64,000 bases of DNA from Coprinopsis marcescibilis (taxonomy: Eukaryota; Basidiomycota; Agaricomycetes; Agaricales; Psathyrellaceae). Under the pieces are notes generated by a model. It worked only from the letters and a program-made list of their open reading frames with translations. It did not search any database and was not told where the DNA came from. Location of the stretch: assembly GCA_004369085.1 (NCBI GenBank), contig ML210311.1:1-64000 (forward strand), written 5' to 3'. The first letter of the stretch is position 1. Each line of letters begins with the position of its first letter. Positions 23,455 to 35,600 of this stretch are shown here, piece by piece. The position numbers were made by a program, and so were the translations under genes.

Positions 23455-26196
23455 TCAGTTATCCCCTCCCTTTATTCTCCCACTCCCAATACTCCCAATA
23501 CTCCCAAATCCGAGTGCATCTCTCGCCGTCCCGTTGCCAACAGGCTCACCGCCCTCCAACCCCTTTCCACCTTCAAAAATACCTCCCCCGCCACGAATTT
23601 CAGCCCTAACAGCCCACAATCCTTCCACCTTGACCTGCAGCCCAGCGGTCGCATTCCACGCGTAGGATGTTCCACCAGATGATCCACGTCCCAACATCCT
23701 CCCCGATCCATTCCCAAGTCCACCAGCACTCACCAGCGGATTGGACAGCGGGTTGTGTACTAGTTTCGCATCCGAAACACCATCAGTCGTTATGCGGTTC
23801 AGACACGTCTGCCCAGGGTGAAGTAGGCTCGAGCTATCCGTCACTCTGTTGGGCGTCCCACAGCCCGAATTCAACGGCGACCCAGCGCCACTCGCTTTGA
23901 AATTCCTCCCAGAACCATTGAGTCCAGAGGGCGAGGAACAAGATCCAGAGGTTCCAATACTCGTAGTCGCCATGGGGGGTGTGCCGTTCGAGCCAGGCGT
24001 ATAACTGAGAGCACCAGTCCAACCTAAAGAAGTTCCAAGCATACCAGTCGAGCCAGGCGAGGTGCCGATACCGCCACCCAGACCGGGTACATTCCCGAAC
24101 CCAGCACTCGGACCTGACACAGGAGCAGAGCCAGGCGACGACAAAATTCCTCCGACAGCCAGCGTAGGAGATCCATTAAAAACACCAGTCCTCTGCTTGG
24201 ACAATAACGGAAAATGCGAGTGAACATTTCCACCAGGCGATCCACCGCCAGCCGCAGCTTGCACATACTTGGGCGGCAGCGGGTGAGAAATCGTCGCATA
24301 GCTCGGTTTGCTACCCGGAGTTGACAGCCCAGACAAAGTACCGGCAGTCTTGACACCAGTTGGTGTCGTGTTCGTAGAACCGGGCGCACCTGCCTTGTTC
24401 GGACTCGGAGAAGAGGAGGACGAAAGCAAGTTCGTAGCCTTGCAGGTTCCCATCGCAGGCGTTCCAACAGCAGGGGATATGTTTCCCGACCTCGTCGCTA
24501 ATGCTGTGGTTGCCACAATAGGCGAAGGTACACTCAGTGGTCGACTAGACGCACAGGCAGCCGCCGCACTAACCGCGGCCGCCGCAACAGCAGCAGCAGA
24601 TTGCAAAAGCTTGGCCGAAAGCTCCGAAACTGAATGATAAACCTCTTGGTTGAAGCCGACACATTGAAGCCCAACACATGCGAGTTTGAGCGCTCCAGCA
24701 GCATAGAGTTGTCCAGTTTCATATGTTGTCTGGGGCGTACAATTCTTGCGTGCTGCTAGTGTTTCTTTAATAAGAGCCGAGGTGGTCTGCGGAGACAACA
24801 TGAGCGATGCCATCAGTACAAAAGGAAGGATATACTTCGTTTGAAAGGCTTTCCCACTCCTTTGTCGAGACGACATCAATCATGAACGCCCTGTAGGATC
24901 CTGCGTAGTACCACGTCCCTTCATTGTTATAGAAGCACTCTATGAGATGTATGTCAGAAATCGCACAGTGGCAATGAACGACCCATACCGGTGGGTTTCG
25001 CCATTCGTCCAATGACATCTACAGCGTTCCATCTGTGCGCAGTGACAGTCCTAGGGTTTGTGCAGCACCTGAACAGTGGCGTATACATAAACCCGTGTTC
25101 TTCACGTTCAGGGCACCACGATGTCGTAACACTTTGCAGAATTCGATAGTTGGCCAGTCTAATTGCCCGATGTTGGTACTCGAGTCAAATTTTCATGAAT
25201 GACTTACGTGTTTCTGAGTGGCTAGTAGAACGATCAGAACATTGCGTTCGGCGAGGAAGAACAGACATACCACAGGCGCCCCATTAAGAAACTCATGCAA
25301 AGTTACTTGAGGGGGGAGAAGGATCGGATCCAGCGTCATATCCGGCGAGCTGTCGGGGAGCGGAATTCCATAGAGCAGATCGTTTCTTGCGTTGATGAGC
25401 TCGACAATGTTTTCAACAGGCGGAGGTTCATGTTGGACATGTTTAAGAAACGGCGGTGTATTCTCAGCCTGAATCTTGGCCCGTTCGTCCCCCGCCTTCA
25501 CTGCATCAGCCAGGACCACGGAATCCGATGCGCTTTGCTCGGTTTGGACGGCGGTTGACACCTTCACTCGTATTAGCCTAGGCGTCCCAAAAAGACAACG
25601 AGAGACCCACCGTTACCACGCCCTCTTCATAATGCGGGGGAGGATCATGGCAAACGGCCTTCTCCTCAGTCAATTCGTGCATTTTAAGATAGCGAACCAG
25701 GTCCCGCAAGTCATCGACTGTCGCTTCTAATGCAGCTATATGTGCCTTTGGGTCCAGAAACGGGGCCGAATCGGCAGGCAATGCAGCTGGCGAGGTCCTA
25801 CCAGACAATGCGGTCGGCAAAGTGACTTTTTCCTGTTGGCTAGCCTTGCGTTCTTCCTGCAAGTACTCTATAACGTCTGAGTGACGTCGGAGGAGCATGT
25901 ATGCGTCGGCGAGGCGGTCTACGAGGGCGTCGCGTGCTCGCATCGCCTCTGCTACCCGTTTTCGTTCTATTTGAATCTCAACGGCCATCTCTACGGCACG
26001 GAATGGACCCTACAAGGCACTTTATTAGCTCAACATCGCGCAATCCACATGAGGATGAAGGGTTCCGTACAGTGTCCAAGAGAAATTCCTGCTCAAAATT
26101 GAGGTGTGCAGCGATCTGCCTGGCCTGTGCATCGCCATCGTCATCGGTGAAGTTGCTATATCGCTTTTTCAGGATGTCGTATTTCGAGAGTGCCAT
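23455..26196 (-). CDS. Coiled-coil protein with DUF6697-like segment and low-complexity tail
   Basis: Start at the ATG at 26196 (MALSKYDILKKRYSNF). Exon 2 continues in frame with a helical, charged region (ERKRVAEAMRARDALVDRLA through LRDLVRYLKMHEL) that looks like a coiled coil. A Pro-rich stretch with NDLLYGIPLPDSSPDMTLDP follows. Two short exons give MSLDEWRNPP and ECFYNNEGTWYYAGSYRAF with TKEWESLS. The large last exon starts with ALIKETLAARKN, YETGQLYAAGALK and CVGLQCVGFNQEVY. The YxGSYRAF, KEWESLS, GQLYAAG and CVGLQCVGF blocks resemble the basidiomycete DUF6697 domain as I remember it; this is tentative. The final 330 residues are Ala-, Ser-, Gly- and Pro-rich. The exon joins between 25060 and 25270 are uncertain. 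Function unknown. Confidence 0.55.
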
Positions 26197-26462
26197 CGTC
26201 ATTCGATGATGGCGGTACAAGAACAAGAACCCGGATGTCAGCATCTGAACATCAGCGTCATTGTTTGGTACTTGCTTGGCAACGCCCGGGCCGCAGCCTC
26301 AAATTCTGCGCAGAGTCTGCCGCAGACGGTGTTCGTAGTACGTACTGGACAGCGCTAGAACTCATTTCAGGCCCCTATAGCAAGTACGGTAGCGCAATTC
26401 TACGGCCTTCCAGCTGCTATACAATACAATAATACATTTACTTCGAATATTAAGGAGCAGGT

Positions 26463-28057
26463 TCAGAACTCCACTTTCACCCGTGCACCATGTACCTCCT
26501 GGGCCTTGCACATTAGCCCCTTAATCTTATCCTCTACCTCCAAAGCCTCCCGGGTGCTTATACCAAACCTCGCAACATTTACCACGACTTTGTTTAGGCG
26601 TCCAAAGAATGGTCCCGCCAATACATGATCGAGGTTAGCCCACCCAACGTCCTCCTCGATATGGCTGAGTAAGGGTCGGTCGGGCGTGACATGAAGGAAT
26701 GGGTCGGTGCACTTGAAAACTACCTTAAGCGACCTCAGCTTACATGGCTGAGTCGAGTTAGATTGATTTCCAGTTGAGAGAAACACGCTGATATCCCCGG
26801 CCACTTCGTCACGCAGGTCGCCAAACATGCGCCATTCAGCCGGTCCAGGACCAATGAACCTCACGATCTCCACGTTTTCGAAAGGCCCAGTGACACAGAG
26901 ATGACTGAATTTGAACTCGCTTTGAGTCAGATCCTTTCTGCTCCCTGATATCAAAATAGGGTATAGTGGCATCAGCAAAGTTTCTTGCTCATGGGGAGGA
27001 GCCTGTGGTGCTCACCATGATTAACGTTCAGTACAACCGTCCTGAGCTTGGGAGCGAGGATAGACCCTTTGTCAAACCCCTGGGGTCTACAAACTGTGAT
27101 TGGTGCTTCCACCACGAGCTTCTCCAGGGTCGGGAGGGGCACCACAAACTCTGATTCCTTCCGCTTCCCCTTCCAAACCATAGCCCTCCTGATTCTATAT
27201 GAAACCGTCTTTAACTGCGGGAGACGGCGTATCTCATAAGGAATATGGGGGCCAATCTGGGCTACCGTGATGGGTAGCTGGTACAGGCGCTTCCGGATGC
27301 CAAGCTTGACGATGGGCTCCCACTGTGTAGTGTCAGAGGATTCTTCAGAGCCCGAGGTAAACCTTTCGCGCTCGAGCGCGATGAACGCTGCGCCCAGGTA
27401 CTGAAGTGCGTTTGGCTGCTGGCCGACGATCCACTCAGCGGTCTCCATGGGGAGTAAAACATACTGAAGATGCAGCGCGCGTAGCTGTGGCTGGGATATG
27501 AGAGATCGCATTGCGGTCTGTAGCGAGGAGGGTCCCGGAAAGTGTTTCTGAATTCTGGCCTCGATACCATTCGTATCATCTCCGCCCCAGAACTGTATTA
27601 TGCTGATCTCGCGGATGGAGGCTGCCTTGGCGAGGGCAGTGAAGACCCAGGCGAGAGGTTCTGGATCAGTTGCTGAAGAACATATAAGCCATTCCGCATC
27701 AGGAATGTCAGCATCCGATACTTCGATGCGTCCCTTTGGCCTCTTTTCGTGCAATTGGAAGCATAAAGCGTAGGAGAGAAGCGATGGATTGGCTTCTACG
27801 ATGGATCGGAAAGTGATGAGGCTTTCGATAGTGGAGACAGTTATTCTGTGAAAGACGTAGGGGAGCAGTTGTGCTCGAAAGAAATGGGATGCGAGGGAGC
27901 ACTGAAACGCCGCATCTAGTGCTGCTGGATTGGGTAGCGGAGTGATATCGAGGTCTTCCATGTTGACATGGTAAGATGGAAAGGCTTCGCAGCTGAGCTC
28001 TTTGACGACCTTTTCGATAAGTTCGACAGGAAGCGTCGCAGTATGTGGTCCTGCCAT
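26463..28057 (-). CDS. F-box-like family protein, copy C
   Basis: Start at the ATG at 28057 (MAGPHTATLPVELIEKVVKE). Exon 1 ends after NVNHG. A phase-1 intron of about 60 nt follows, then the family C-terminal exon: SEFKFSHLCVTGPFENVEIV, RFIGPGPAEW, LRDEVAGDISVFLS, CKLRSLKVVFKCTDP, and LDHVLAGPFFGRLNKVVVNV, ending VKVEF at 26463-26465. The F-box-like part contains FQCSLASHFFRAQLLPYVFH. It is very similar to copy E at 30.1-31.7 kb (DLDITPLPNP, LHEKRPKG). Divergent from copy D with only 245 bp between start codons, so the two probably share a promoter. Confidence 0.75.
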
Positions 28058-28302
28058 CGTGGCCTGACTCAAAGCGTAGAAATTGGCTGTGGTGGTTGCA
28101 GATCAAGGCGAGTCCCGCGTGACCTTGGCTTCATTCCGGCCATATGTGATAGTGATATTGACAGTTGATAGCGACCATGAAGTGTAATCAAACCTTATAC
28201 AAATCTGCTGAGAACGACACTGGAAGTACTGTCAGATTCGTAACAACAAACTGGTAGGCCATTCCCACTCTTTCTGTAACTCTACACCACATTTTTGTGC
28301 CC
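28058..28302. promoter_or_regulatory. Shared divergent promoter of F-box-like copies C and D
   Basis: 245 bp between two ATG codons pointing away from each other. No clear TATA box was seen. Confidence 0.4.
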
Positions 28303-29902
28303 ATGGATCCCCGTGTCGAGGAGTGTACCCCTGCGCTACCCGTAGAGATCCTCGAGAAGGTTCTCGGGGAATTATGCTTTGAGGCCTTTCCATCGTACCA
28401 AGTCAACATGGAAGACGTTGATACCACGCCCCTATCCGACCAAGTTGCTCTCGACGCAGCATTCAAATGTTCACTAGCTTCCCATTTCTTCCGAGCACGC
28501 CTATTCCCCTACATCTTCTATCGATCTACGATATCCACACTCGATAGCCTCAAGGATCTGTTATCCCTCATGCAGTCCAATCCAAGTATCGCAACCCATA
28601 TCAAGTGTCTACAGCTCCACGAACGCAACACCAGCAGTACCTGCAATACCAGTAGCAGTCCAGCTTCAAGTTCGGATTCAGAACAAGAGTCGCCGCCTGA
28701 GACGCCCCAGAAGGAAATAAAACTCGGCTTGGGTGCTGATTCACCAACATGGCTCATATCATCCTCAAACGACGATCCCGCCCATATGTGCTCCTTACTC
28801 CTCACCATCTCTGCGACCTCAGCTCTTCGCGAGCTCAGCATCATTCAATGCATTTCTGATGGCGACTCGTCAATGGACTATCCTCGCGTCTCCAAGCCAT
28901 TTCCAGGCCCCCCTCCCCTGCACTCCGCCCTTAGCCGTCTAATTCCACAGCCACAGCTCCGCGCGGTACGGCTGCGAGGCCTCATGCTTGCCATCGACTC
29001 CATAGAGTGGATGCGACCGACGTTGGAATACTTCAGCGCAGACTACATTGGGATCGAGCGCGACTACTTCGCCAGTTCAGACGGGTCTGTCGCATCATGG
29101 GCCCCAATTGTCAAGTACAAGTTCAAGCAACGAGTACACCAGCTACCGTTCCGAGTCGTGCAACTTGCAGATGGTATTCCAGGGGAGATATCCCGCCTTC
29201 CCCTCAGGAGAAGGAAAGCTCTTAGCAGGGTCGGATCAAAGTTTTTGACGCCTCTCCCAAACTTGGAGAGATTGGTTTTCTACTCGCCTATTATGGACTG
29301 CAACCCCGGAGCACTGGACAAATGGGACATACTAGCGCCCAAACTTCGCACTGTTAGCCTGAACCTGAATCATGGTGAGTAATATCGATCAAGGCCGTTC
29401 CAGGGTGATGCTGAACTTCATTTCAGGTCGCTCCGAGTCTCTCAAGTCGTCTCGGCTCAAGTTTGACCATTTATGTGTCCCCGGTCCATTCACAACTGTA
29501 GAGATTGACCGCTTCATCGGTCCAGGGGGGAATGGCCTACGTTACCTCAAACTTAAAGACAAGGTTCCGGGAAACATCGGTGTGTTCCTGTCCACCCACT
29601 CGTCAAACGTATCAAAGCCATGCAAGCTCCGAACCCTGAAGCTCGTATTCAAATGTGCTAATCCATCACATCACATCACACCCGCCCGACCTCTCTGGGA
29701 CCATATCAAGGAGAACATCGAATGGCCGGGCCTTGATGAAGTCTTGGCAGGACCATTCTTTAGGCACTTGAGGGAAATCACAGTCAATGTTGGGAGGTTT
29801 GGAATCAGTGCAAACAAGGCATTGGAGCTGGAGTCTAGGCTTAAAAGCTATTTACCGCTGGTCCAGGAAGCACACAGAGTTTCGATACGAGTAGAGCCTT
29901 GA
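28303..29902 (+). CDS. F-box-like family protein, copy D
   Basis: Start at ATG 28303 (MDPRVEECTPALPVEILEKV). Exon 1 ends at 29374 after LNLNHG. A 52-nt phase-1 intron (29375-29426) precedes exon 2, which ends at 29902. F-box-like blocks are LPVEILEKVLGEL and FKCSLASHFFRARLFPYIFY. A Ser/Asp/Glu-rich insertion of about 40 residues near positions 110-155 (ASSSDSEQESPPETP) is not present in the other copies and is probably a disordered loop. C-terminal blocks are FDHLCVPGPFTTVEIDRFIG, PGNIGVFLS, CKLRTLKLVFKCANP and LDEVLAGPFFRHLREITVNV. Intact. Confidence 0.75.
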
Positions 29903-30140
29903 GTGTTCATTGTATTCATAACCTTCAAAGACCAAATTTATCGAAGTTCTTCTCTTAATGGGATATCTTGGGTAAGAATCAGAATCAATCGTACAAGGCT
30001 CAGTCACGACGACCTGGCAGGACTTTAACTCACGTCTTGTTGACCAATCGAGACTCTAGCCAGCCGTTACCCCTATCAAGGTTTGAGCAGTGTCACGACA
30101 AACTGTCTCTGAACGAAACCGTTTATCAGCTACAGAACAT

Positions 30141-31733
30141 TTAAGATTCCACCTGTATGGATACACCGTGTACCTCCTGTACCTTGGGCATCATGTACTT
30201 AATACTCTTCTCCACCTCCAAAACTTCCCTGTTACTGATCCCGAATCTTGCAACATTGACCACAACTCGACTTAAGCGCCCAAAGAACGGCCCTGCCAAG
30301 ACGTCATCAAGTTTGACCCACCCAACGTTCTCCTCCATGTGGCTGGGCAAGGGTCGAAGAGGAGTCACAAAGAGAGAAGGGTCGCTACATTTGAATGTAA
30401 TCTTCAATGTCTTCAACTTGCAGGGCCGACTAGCATCAGAATGGCTGCCACCAGAGAGAAAGGTGCTGATGTCGCCAGGAACTTCGTCTTGCAGCTCCTT
30501 GAATAAGAATCTGTACTCGATGGGCCCTGGACCAATAAATCGCAAGATTTCCAGATTCTCGAAAGGCCCATCAACGCAGAGATGGTTGAACTTGAGCTCG
30601 GAAACGCTGAGGTTGGCCGTGGGGTCTATAAATTCGTTCGAGTTAGCCAATCCGTCATGGAATATCGCAAAAGGCAACTCACTGTGGTTAATGTTTATCA
30701 CCATTGTACGGAGCTTTGGAGCAAGCACAGAGCTCTTGTCGTATCCCTGTGGCTTGCACTTTATCACAGGTACATCAAGCACCAGCCTTTCCAAATTCGG
30801 CAACGGTGGCACGAATTCCGGGTCTTTGCCTTTCTTCTTGCCCACCACTTGCTTAATCCTATGTGCTAGTTTGAGGAGTGGGAGTCGGCTTATCTCGGTT
30901 GGGACCTGACACGCAATATGAGCAGTGGTAAAGGGAAGCTGATACAGCCTCTTTCTGACGCCGAGCTTCGTAATGGGCTCCCAGATAGACGAGGAACACT
31001 CTGCGCCGGAGGTATAGGCCTCTCGCTCGAGCGCGATGTAGGATGCGTTGAGATACTGGAGCCCTCCAGACTTCTGATAAATCCATTCGACTGCCTCCAT
31101 GGTAATGAGGACGAGTTTAAAATGAAGGGCCCGGAGTTGTGGCTGCAAGAGGAGGGAGCGCAACGCAACGCGGAGAGCGAGGGGCCCGGGAAATGGTTTC
31201 GACAGCCTAGGGTGATCCACGTTTACACCATCGCTGTCGAGACTGATGTCCCAATACTGCATCATACTGATCTCTCGGAGTCCACCAGTATTTGCAAGGG
31301 ATGCGAAAAGCCATGAGAGCGGTTCGGGGTCGGTATGGGAGGATGATATCAGCCATTTGGTGCCTGGAATGTCCATGCTCGCAACATCTCCATGCCCCTT
31401 CGGCCTCTGCTCGTGCAATTCCAGACTTCCGACATGTGAGAGTAGTGATGTATTAGATTCCGCGAGGGATCGAAGGCTGTTGAGACTTTCGAGGGTGGGT
31501 ACTGTGATTCTGTCGAAGATGCAAGGTAGCAGTTGTGCGCGAAAGTGGTGAGATGCAAGTGAGCATTGAAATGCTGCGCTGAGTGCTTCTGGATTGGGCA
31601 GAGGGGTAATATCGAGATCGTCCATGCTAACGCGATAGGCTGGGAAAGCTTGAAGGCCGAGCTCGCTGATGACCTTCTCGATGAGCTCAACAGGGAGGGT
31701 CGTGTAATGGGAGCCTTCGCGTTGTGTTTGCAT
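30141..31733 (-). CDS. F-box-like family protein, copy E
   Basis: Start at ATG 31733 (MQTQREGSHYTTLPVELIEK). Blocks are FQCSLASHHFRAQLLPCIFD, QPQLRALHFKLVLITMEAVE, LPPLPNLERLV-type sequence, then FNHLCVDGPFENLEILRFIG, PGDISTFLSGG and LDDVLAGPFFGRLSRVVVNV. The end is VHGVSIQVES with a stop at 30141-30143. The conserved intron is present at 30626-30682 (GTGAGT...TTATAG). It is 57 nt long, a multiple of three, with no in-frame stop. The gene therefore reads open whether or not the intron is removed: about 511 residues spliced, 530 unspliced. Closest relative in the window is copy C. Confidence 0.75.
   Translation of the reverse strand: MQTQREGSHYTTLPVELIEKVISELGLQAFPAYRVSMDDLDITPLPNPEALSAAFQCSLASHHFRAQLLPCIFDRITVPTLESLNSLRSLAESNTSLLSHVGSLELHEQRPKGHGDVASMDIPGTKWLISSSHTDPEPLSWLFASLANTGGLREISMMQYWDISLDSDGVNVDHPRLSKPFPGPLALRVALRSLLLQPQLRALHFKLVLITMEAVEWIYQKSGGLQYLNASYIALEREAYTSGAECSSSIWEPITKLGVRKRLYQLPFTTAHIACQVPTEISRLPLLKLAHRIKQVVGKKKGKDPEFVPPLPNLERLVLDVPVIKCKPQGYDKSSVLAPKLRTMVININHSELPFAIFHDGLANSNEFIDPTANLSVSELKFNHLCVDGPFENLEILRFIGPGPIEYRFLFKELQDEVPGDISTFLSGGSHSDASRPCKLKTLKITFKCSDPSLFVTPLRPLPSHMEENVGWVKLDDVLAGPFFGRLSRVVVNVARFGISNREVLEVEKSIKYMMPKVQEVHGVSIQVES
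30626..30682 (-). other. Stop-free 57-nt intron that keeps frame if retained
   Basis: It has a GTGAGT donor and TATAG acceptor at the conserved family position after the NINH block. Removing it restores the alignment with the other copies; keeping it adds 19 residues. Confidence 0.6.
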
Positions 31734-31973
31734 GGTGTATGTTGCCTTCTGGAAGATAGATGCGATAGATGCTTATGAGGATTTGGTTCCACAGCAATCC
31801 TTGAGGCTGTGAGATCTTTGAAATTGTCCTTGTGATCAACTTTACAGCTTTCATATATCGGAAGTTGTCACATTTGGGACCCCGCAGACTATCATTTTCA
31901 ACAGTGATTCCGGTACGCAACAGTGCCTCCCCTTCCATTTCCATCAACCCACGTTCCCGAAGGTTGCTCAGAT

Positions 31974-32195
31974 ATGGCTGTCCCTACTCAGAGGATCCTT
32001 CATTGCCCGTGGAGATACTTGAAAAAGTTCTCGAGGACTGGAAGCGCTGGGTCCAGTTTCCTGCCCCCACTAGCAAAGCTGGAGAAGCTTACCTATTATA
32101 CACTTCAAAAATCACGGACTCGACAAGGCGAGCATCATCTCTCCCAAGCTTCGTACCGTTGCGTTGAACAAGTTAGCGCTTGAACCACGGTGAGT
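31974..32195 (+). pseudogene. Collapsed F-box-like copy with internal deletion
   Basis: In one frame the start region reads SEDPSLPVEILEKVLEDWK, matching the N-terminus of copy D. It then jumps directly to AGSSFLPPLAKLEKLTYY, matching the end of copy D exon 1 (VGSKFLTPLPNLERLVFY). Next, in a shifted frame, come LDKASIISPKLRTVAL-like sequence and the family donor site (CCACGGTGAGT). About 900 bp of the middle is missing and the frame is broken. It lies divergent to copy E, as copy D lies divergent to copy C. Confidence 0.72.
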
Positions 32196-32661
32196 AAGCC
32201 ACGGTCGTGCGCTGGGTACAATGGAGTCAGCAAAAGTAGCGCTTGGAGTTGGAGAACAAAATAAAGGGGTGGTTACCGGTATTACCAGCGGTGGCCATCA
32301 GATCGGGGTTAATGCTTGGCACTTGCGGCCATTGAAGTCATCGCCATAATCATGGCTCTTGCTGTTTGAAAGGACATAATCAAGACTGCTTTTGTTAGCC
32401 AGAGTAAGGGCTCGACGGCAATTTTGGTTTCGTGAGGAACGACTGGGATGTGGCGTACAAGCCAAGAGCAGTCGCTGTAATGTGGCTGTGTGAATTGATC
32501 ACGCGCAATAACGCACGGGCCTTCCCAGGGAATCCCACCGACACAGTGACTCCGAGTCCGACTCCGACGACTGGAGTTCGACGCGACGAGTTGATGAAGA
32601 GAACGACGCTTACTACTACCATTATGCTCGAGTGAATGTAACACCGTCGCAAGAACCTACG
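32196..32661. other. Intergenic, upstream of REV1
   Basis: No gene and no trace of the second exon of the collapsed F-box-like copy. The last part is the REV1 5' flank. Confidence 0.4.
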
Positions 32662-35600
32662 ATGGCCTCCTCCCAGAACTCGTCCGATTACTTTCCAGAA
32701 GAAAATTCACAGTTCTTGAGAGCCTTGCAAGAGGCTGTTCTTCCGGGCGACCTACCGATCCACAGCGAACACGACAAGGAGGATGAAGGCGAACACTCGG
32801 GTGGGTCTCAAGAATTAGAACCACCGCCACCTGCGCAGCCGACTAAGCGTCGCTACTCCGATATCGAAGATGAACAAGACGCAAGCCACGGTGAGCGAGA
32901 AGGGAAGAAGATCAAGCTGTTCGATCCTCTGTGCGACATCTCCCTGAGCAGCGAGAATGTCTCTGGTTCTCAGAACTCGACTACTTCAGTGGATTCTGGA
33001 CCAGAACCACCCCCACCCGCTCAACCCCGGTTGTCGGACGACGAGAGGGATAGAGTTGTGAAGGAAGACCAGGATGTCTATGGACCATCGCGATTTGGGA
33101 ATTATGGTCAGTATATGAACAGGAAGCGGGCCAAGCTGCAGATTCAAAACGCTGCTATCAACGACAACAAACCTGCCAATGGTATTTTCAAAGGCCTGGC
33201 GATATATGTATGTGTTTAGGACCATTGCATTGGAGCAGTGCTAACAATCCGCTTCCTCAGATCAACGGCTGGACTCAACCTTCAGTGCAGGATTTAAGAA
33301 GCTTGATAGTCCAACATGGAGGGGTATACCAACCATATCTGGACAGGAAGAGTCTGGTGTAAGCTGAATTCCGCTCGAACTGCCGTTACGAACCACTGAC
33401 CGACCTTCGATTTAGGACGCATATAATAACCTGTTCATTGACCCCAGCAAAGATCCGGGAATTCAAGAACATGAAAGTAGTCAGACCAGAGTGGCTCCTT
33501 GAGAGCGTCAAAGCGGGCACTTTACTTCCCTGGCGAGACTTTGTCTTCACCCCCGAAGAACGACCGGAGAGCTCGCAAGGGACGAAACCCCGACCACAAC
33601 CACTGTCCAACAACGAGCAAGAGTCTTCAAGATCAAAAGAACATGTTGCACCCAGACTAGATCCATTATCTGTCACGGATCCCAAAAACAACGAAGAGGC
33701 AGCTCGAATGCCTGGAGGATATGCAACCGCAGTGTCCAACCCCAATGCTCAACGTGCCATGGCCAACCCAGCATGGAGAAAGGCGCATACATCAGCAGCA
33801 CCCGACTTTATCGAAGGGTACTACAAGAACTCCCGTCTCCACCATCTTGCGACCTGGAAATCTGAGCTCAAGGAACTCGTTCAGAAAGCCCAGGATCGCG
33901 CTGAAGCCAATGCCGATGCAGCAGCATCTTCGAGTTCTGGGGTCAACCATCTGGGCAAGGTACCGGCAGAGGGTGTCAGCATGCGAGGCGCTGAGCTGGT
34001 GATGAAGTCCCCCACCTCCAAAGCCAAGTGGAAAGGGAAGGGCAAGGTTGTGGATGACTACGACCGGGTGATCATGCATTGCGACTTCGATTGCTTTTTT
34101 GTGGCTGCTGGGCTTGTTTCGCGGCCAGAGCTCAAAGGAAAGCCTGTGATAGTATGCCATTCTCAAGGACAACAGGGAGGGACCTCTAGTACGAGTGAAA
34201 TTGCTAGTTGCAGTTACGAGGCAAGGAAATTCGGACTTAAGAACGGGATGAGGTACGGTGTAATAATTGCAAGTTACCCGTTCGTACTAATGATTTTGGG
34301 GTTTAGCCTGCAACAGGCTCGTAGATTATGCCCTGATGTCGTTACGATCCCTTACGAATTTGAACGGTGAGACACAACACTTTCTTGACAGAGCATAGGT
34401 CTGACTCGTATCAGATACAAACAGTTCTCACTTTTATTCTACACGGTCTTGATGTCCCATGCAGACGACCTTCAAGCCGTCTCTGTCGATGAAGCACTTA
34501 TCGACGTGACGAATAATGTTTCTCAATGGCGTTCGCAAGCCGAATGTCAGGAAACCTCTTATCCAGACCCAGCGAAAGACTACGCAGAGCTGATTCGAGC
34601 CGAAATTCGCAAAGCGACAGGTTGCGAGAGTCCGTCTTATTTCCCATTCCTTCTTACCCGTCAACTGATTGCTGTCGTAGTCAGCGTAGGAATTTCACAC
34701 AATATCCTTCTCGCACGTCTGGCCACCCGTAAAGCCAAGCCTGGCGGTTCCTTTCACCTTTTGCCTGACCACGTCTCTGAATACCTCGCCCCGCTCGATA
34801 TCGCGGACCTACACGGTTTTGGGTGGCAAACCAAGAAGAAAGCGCAAGAAAAGCTTGGGGTTTCCCTCTTAGGGGAGTTGGAGAAGAAGAGCAAAGGCCA
34901 GCTTATTGATTCGTTGGGAAGGGCGACCGGGGAGAATTTATATAACGCGATCCGTGGGATCGACGACCGCAAACTAGAGTCGGACAAACCGAGAAAGTCT
35001 GTCTCTTGTGAGATCAATGTATGTGTCCACCTGTAACTGCGAGACTTGAAACTGACCAATGTTTTGTCAGTATGGAATTCGGTTCGAGAACAACACACAG
35101 GCCGAGGAGTTTATTAGCCAGATGGCCGCGGAGGTCAAGAAGCGGCTGGATGCAGTTGGTATGGTTGGACGCTCGCTCACGCTCAAGATCATGAAGCGCG
35201 ACTCAACTGCACCCGCTGAACCAGCCAAGGTAGGGTTCACGCCAAAACTTGTAGCTATTGCTGACTCGTCTTAATCGTTTAGTTTCTCGGACATGGACCT
35301 TGCGACGTATTCAGCAAGCAAGGGACTCTTTTCGGGCCAGGTGGAAATGCGACTAGTGACGATCAGGTTATTGGGCAACATGCCTGGCGGATGCTCAAAT
35401 CATTCAACTTCGATCCGAAAGACCTCAGAGGGATAGGTATCCACGTTCAAAAATTGGAACACCCAAATGTATCTGCAAACGCTCCGCCCGGACAGGCAGT
35501 GCTACCATTCAAAACTTTCACGCGTCCTACTGGCCAGAGTGGTGTCGGGACCTCCCATGTAGTGGAACTGCCAGTCTTAGCTGCAGGAGATCCAGTGAAA

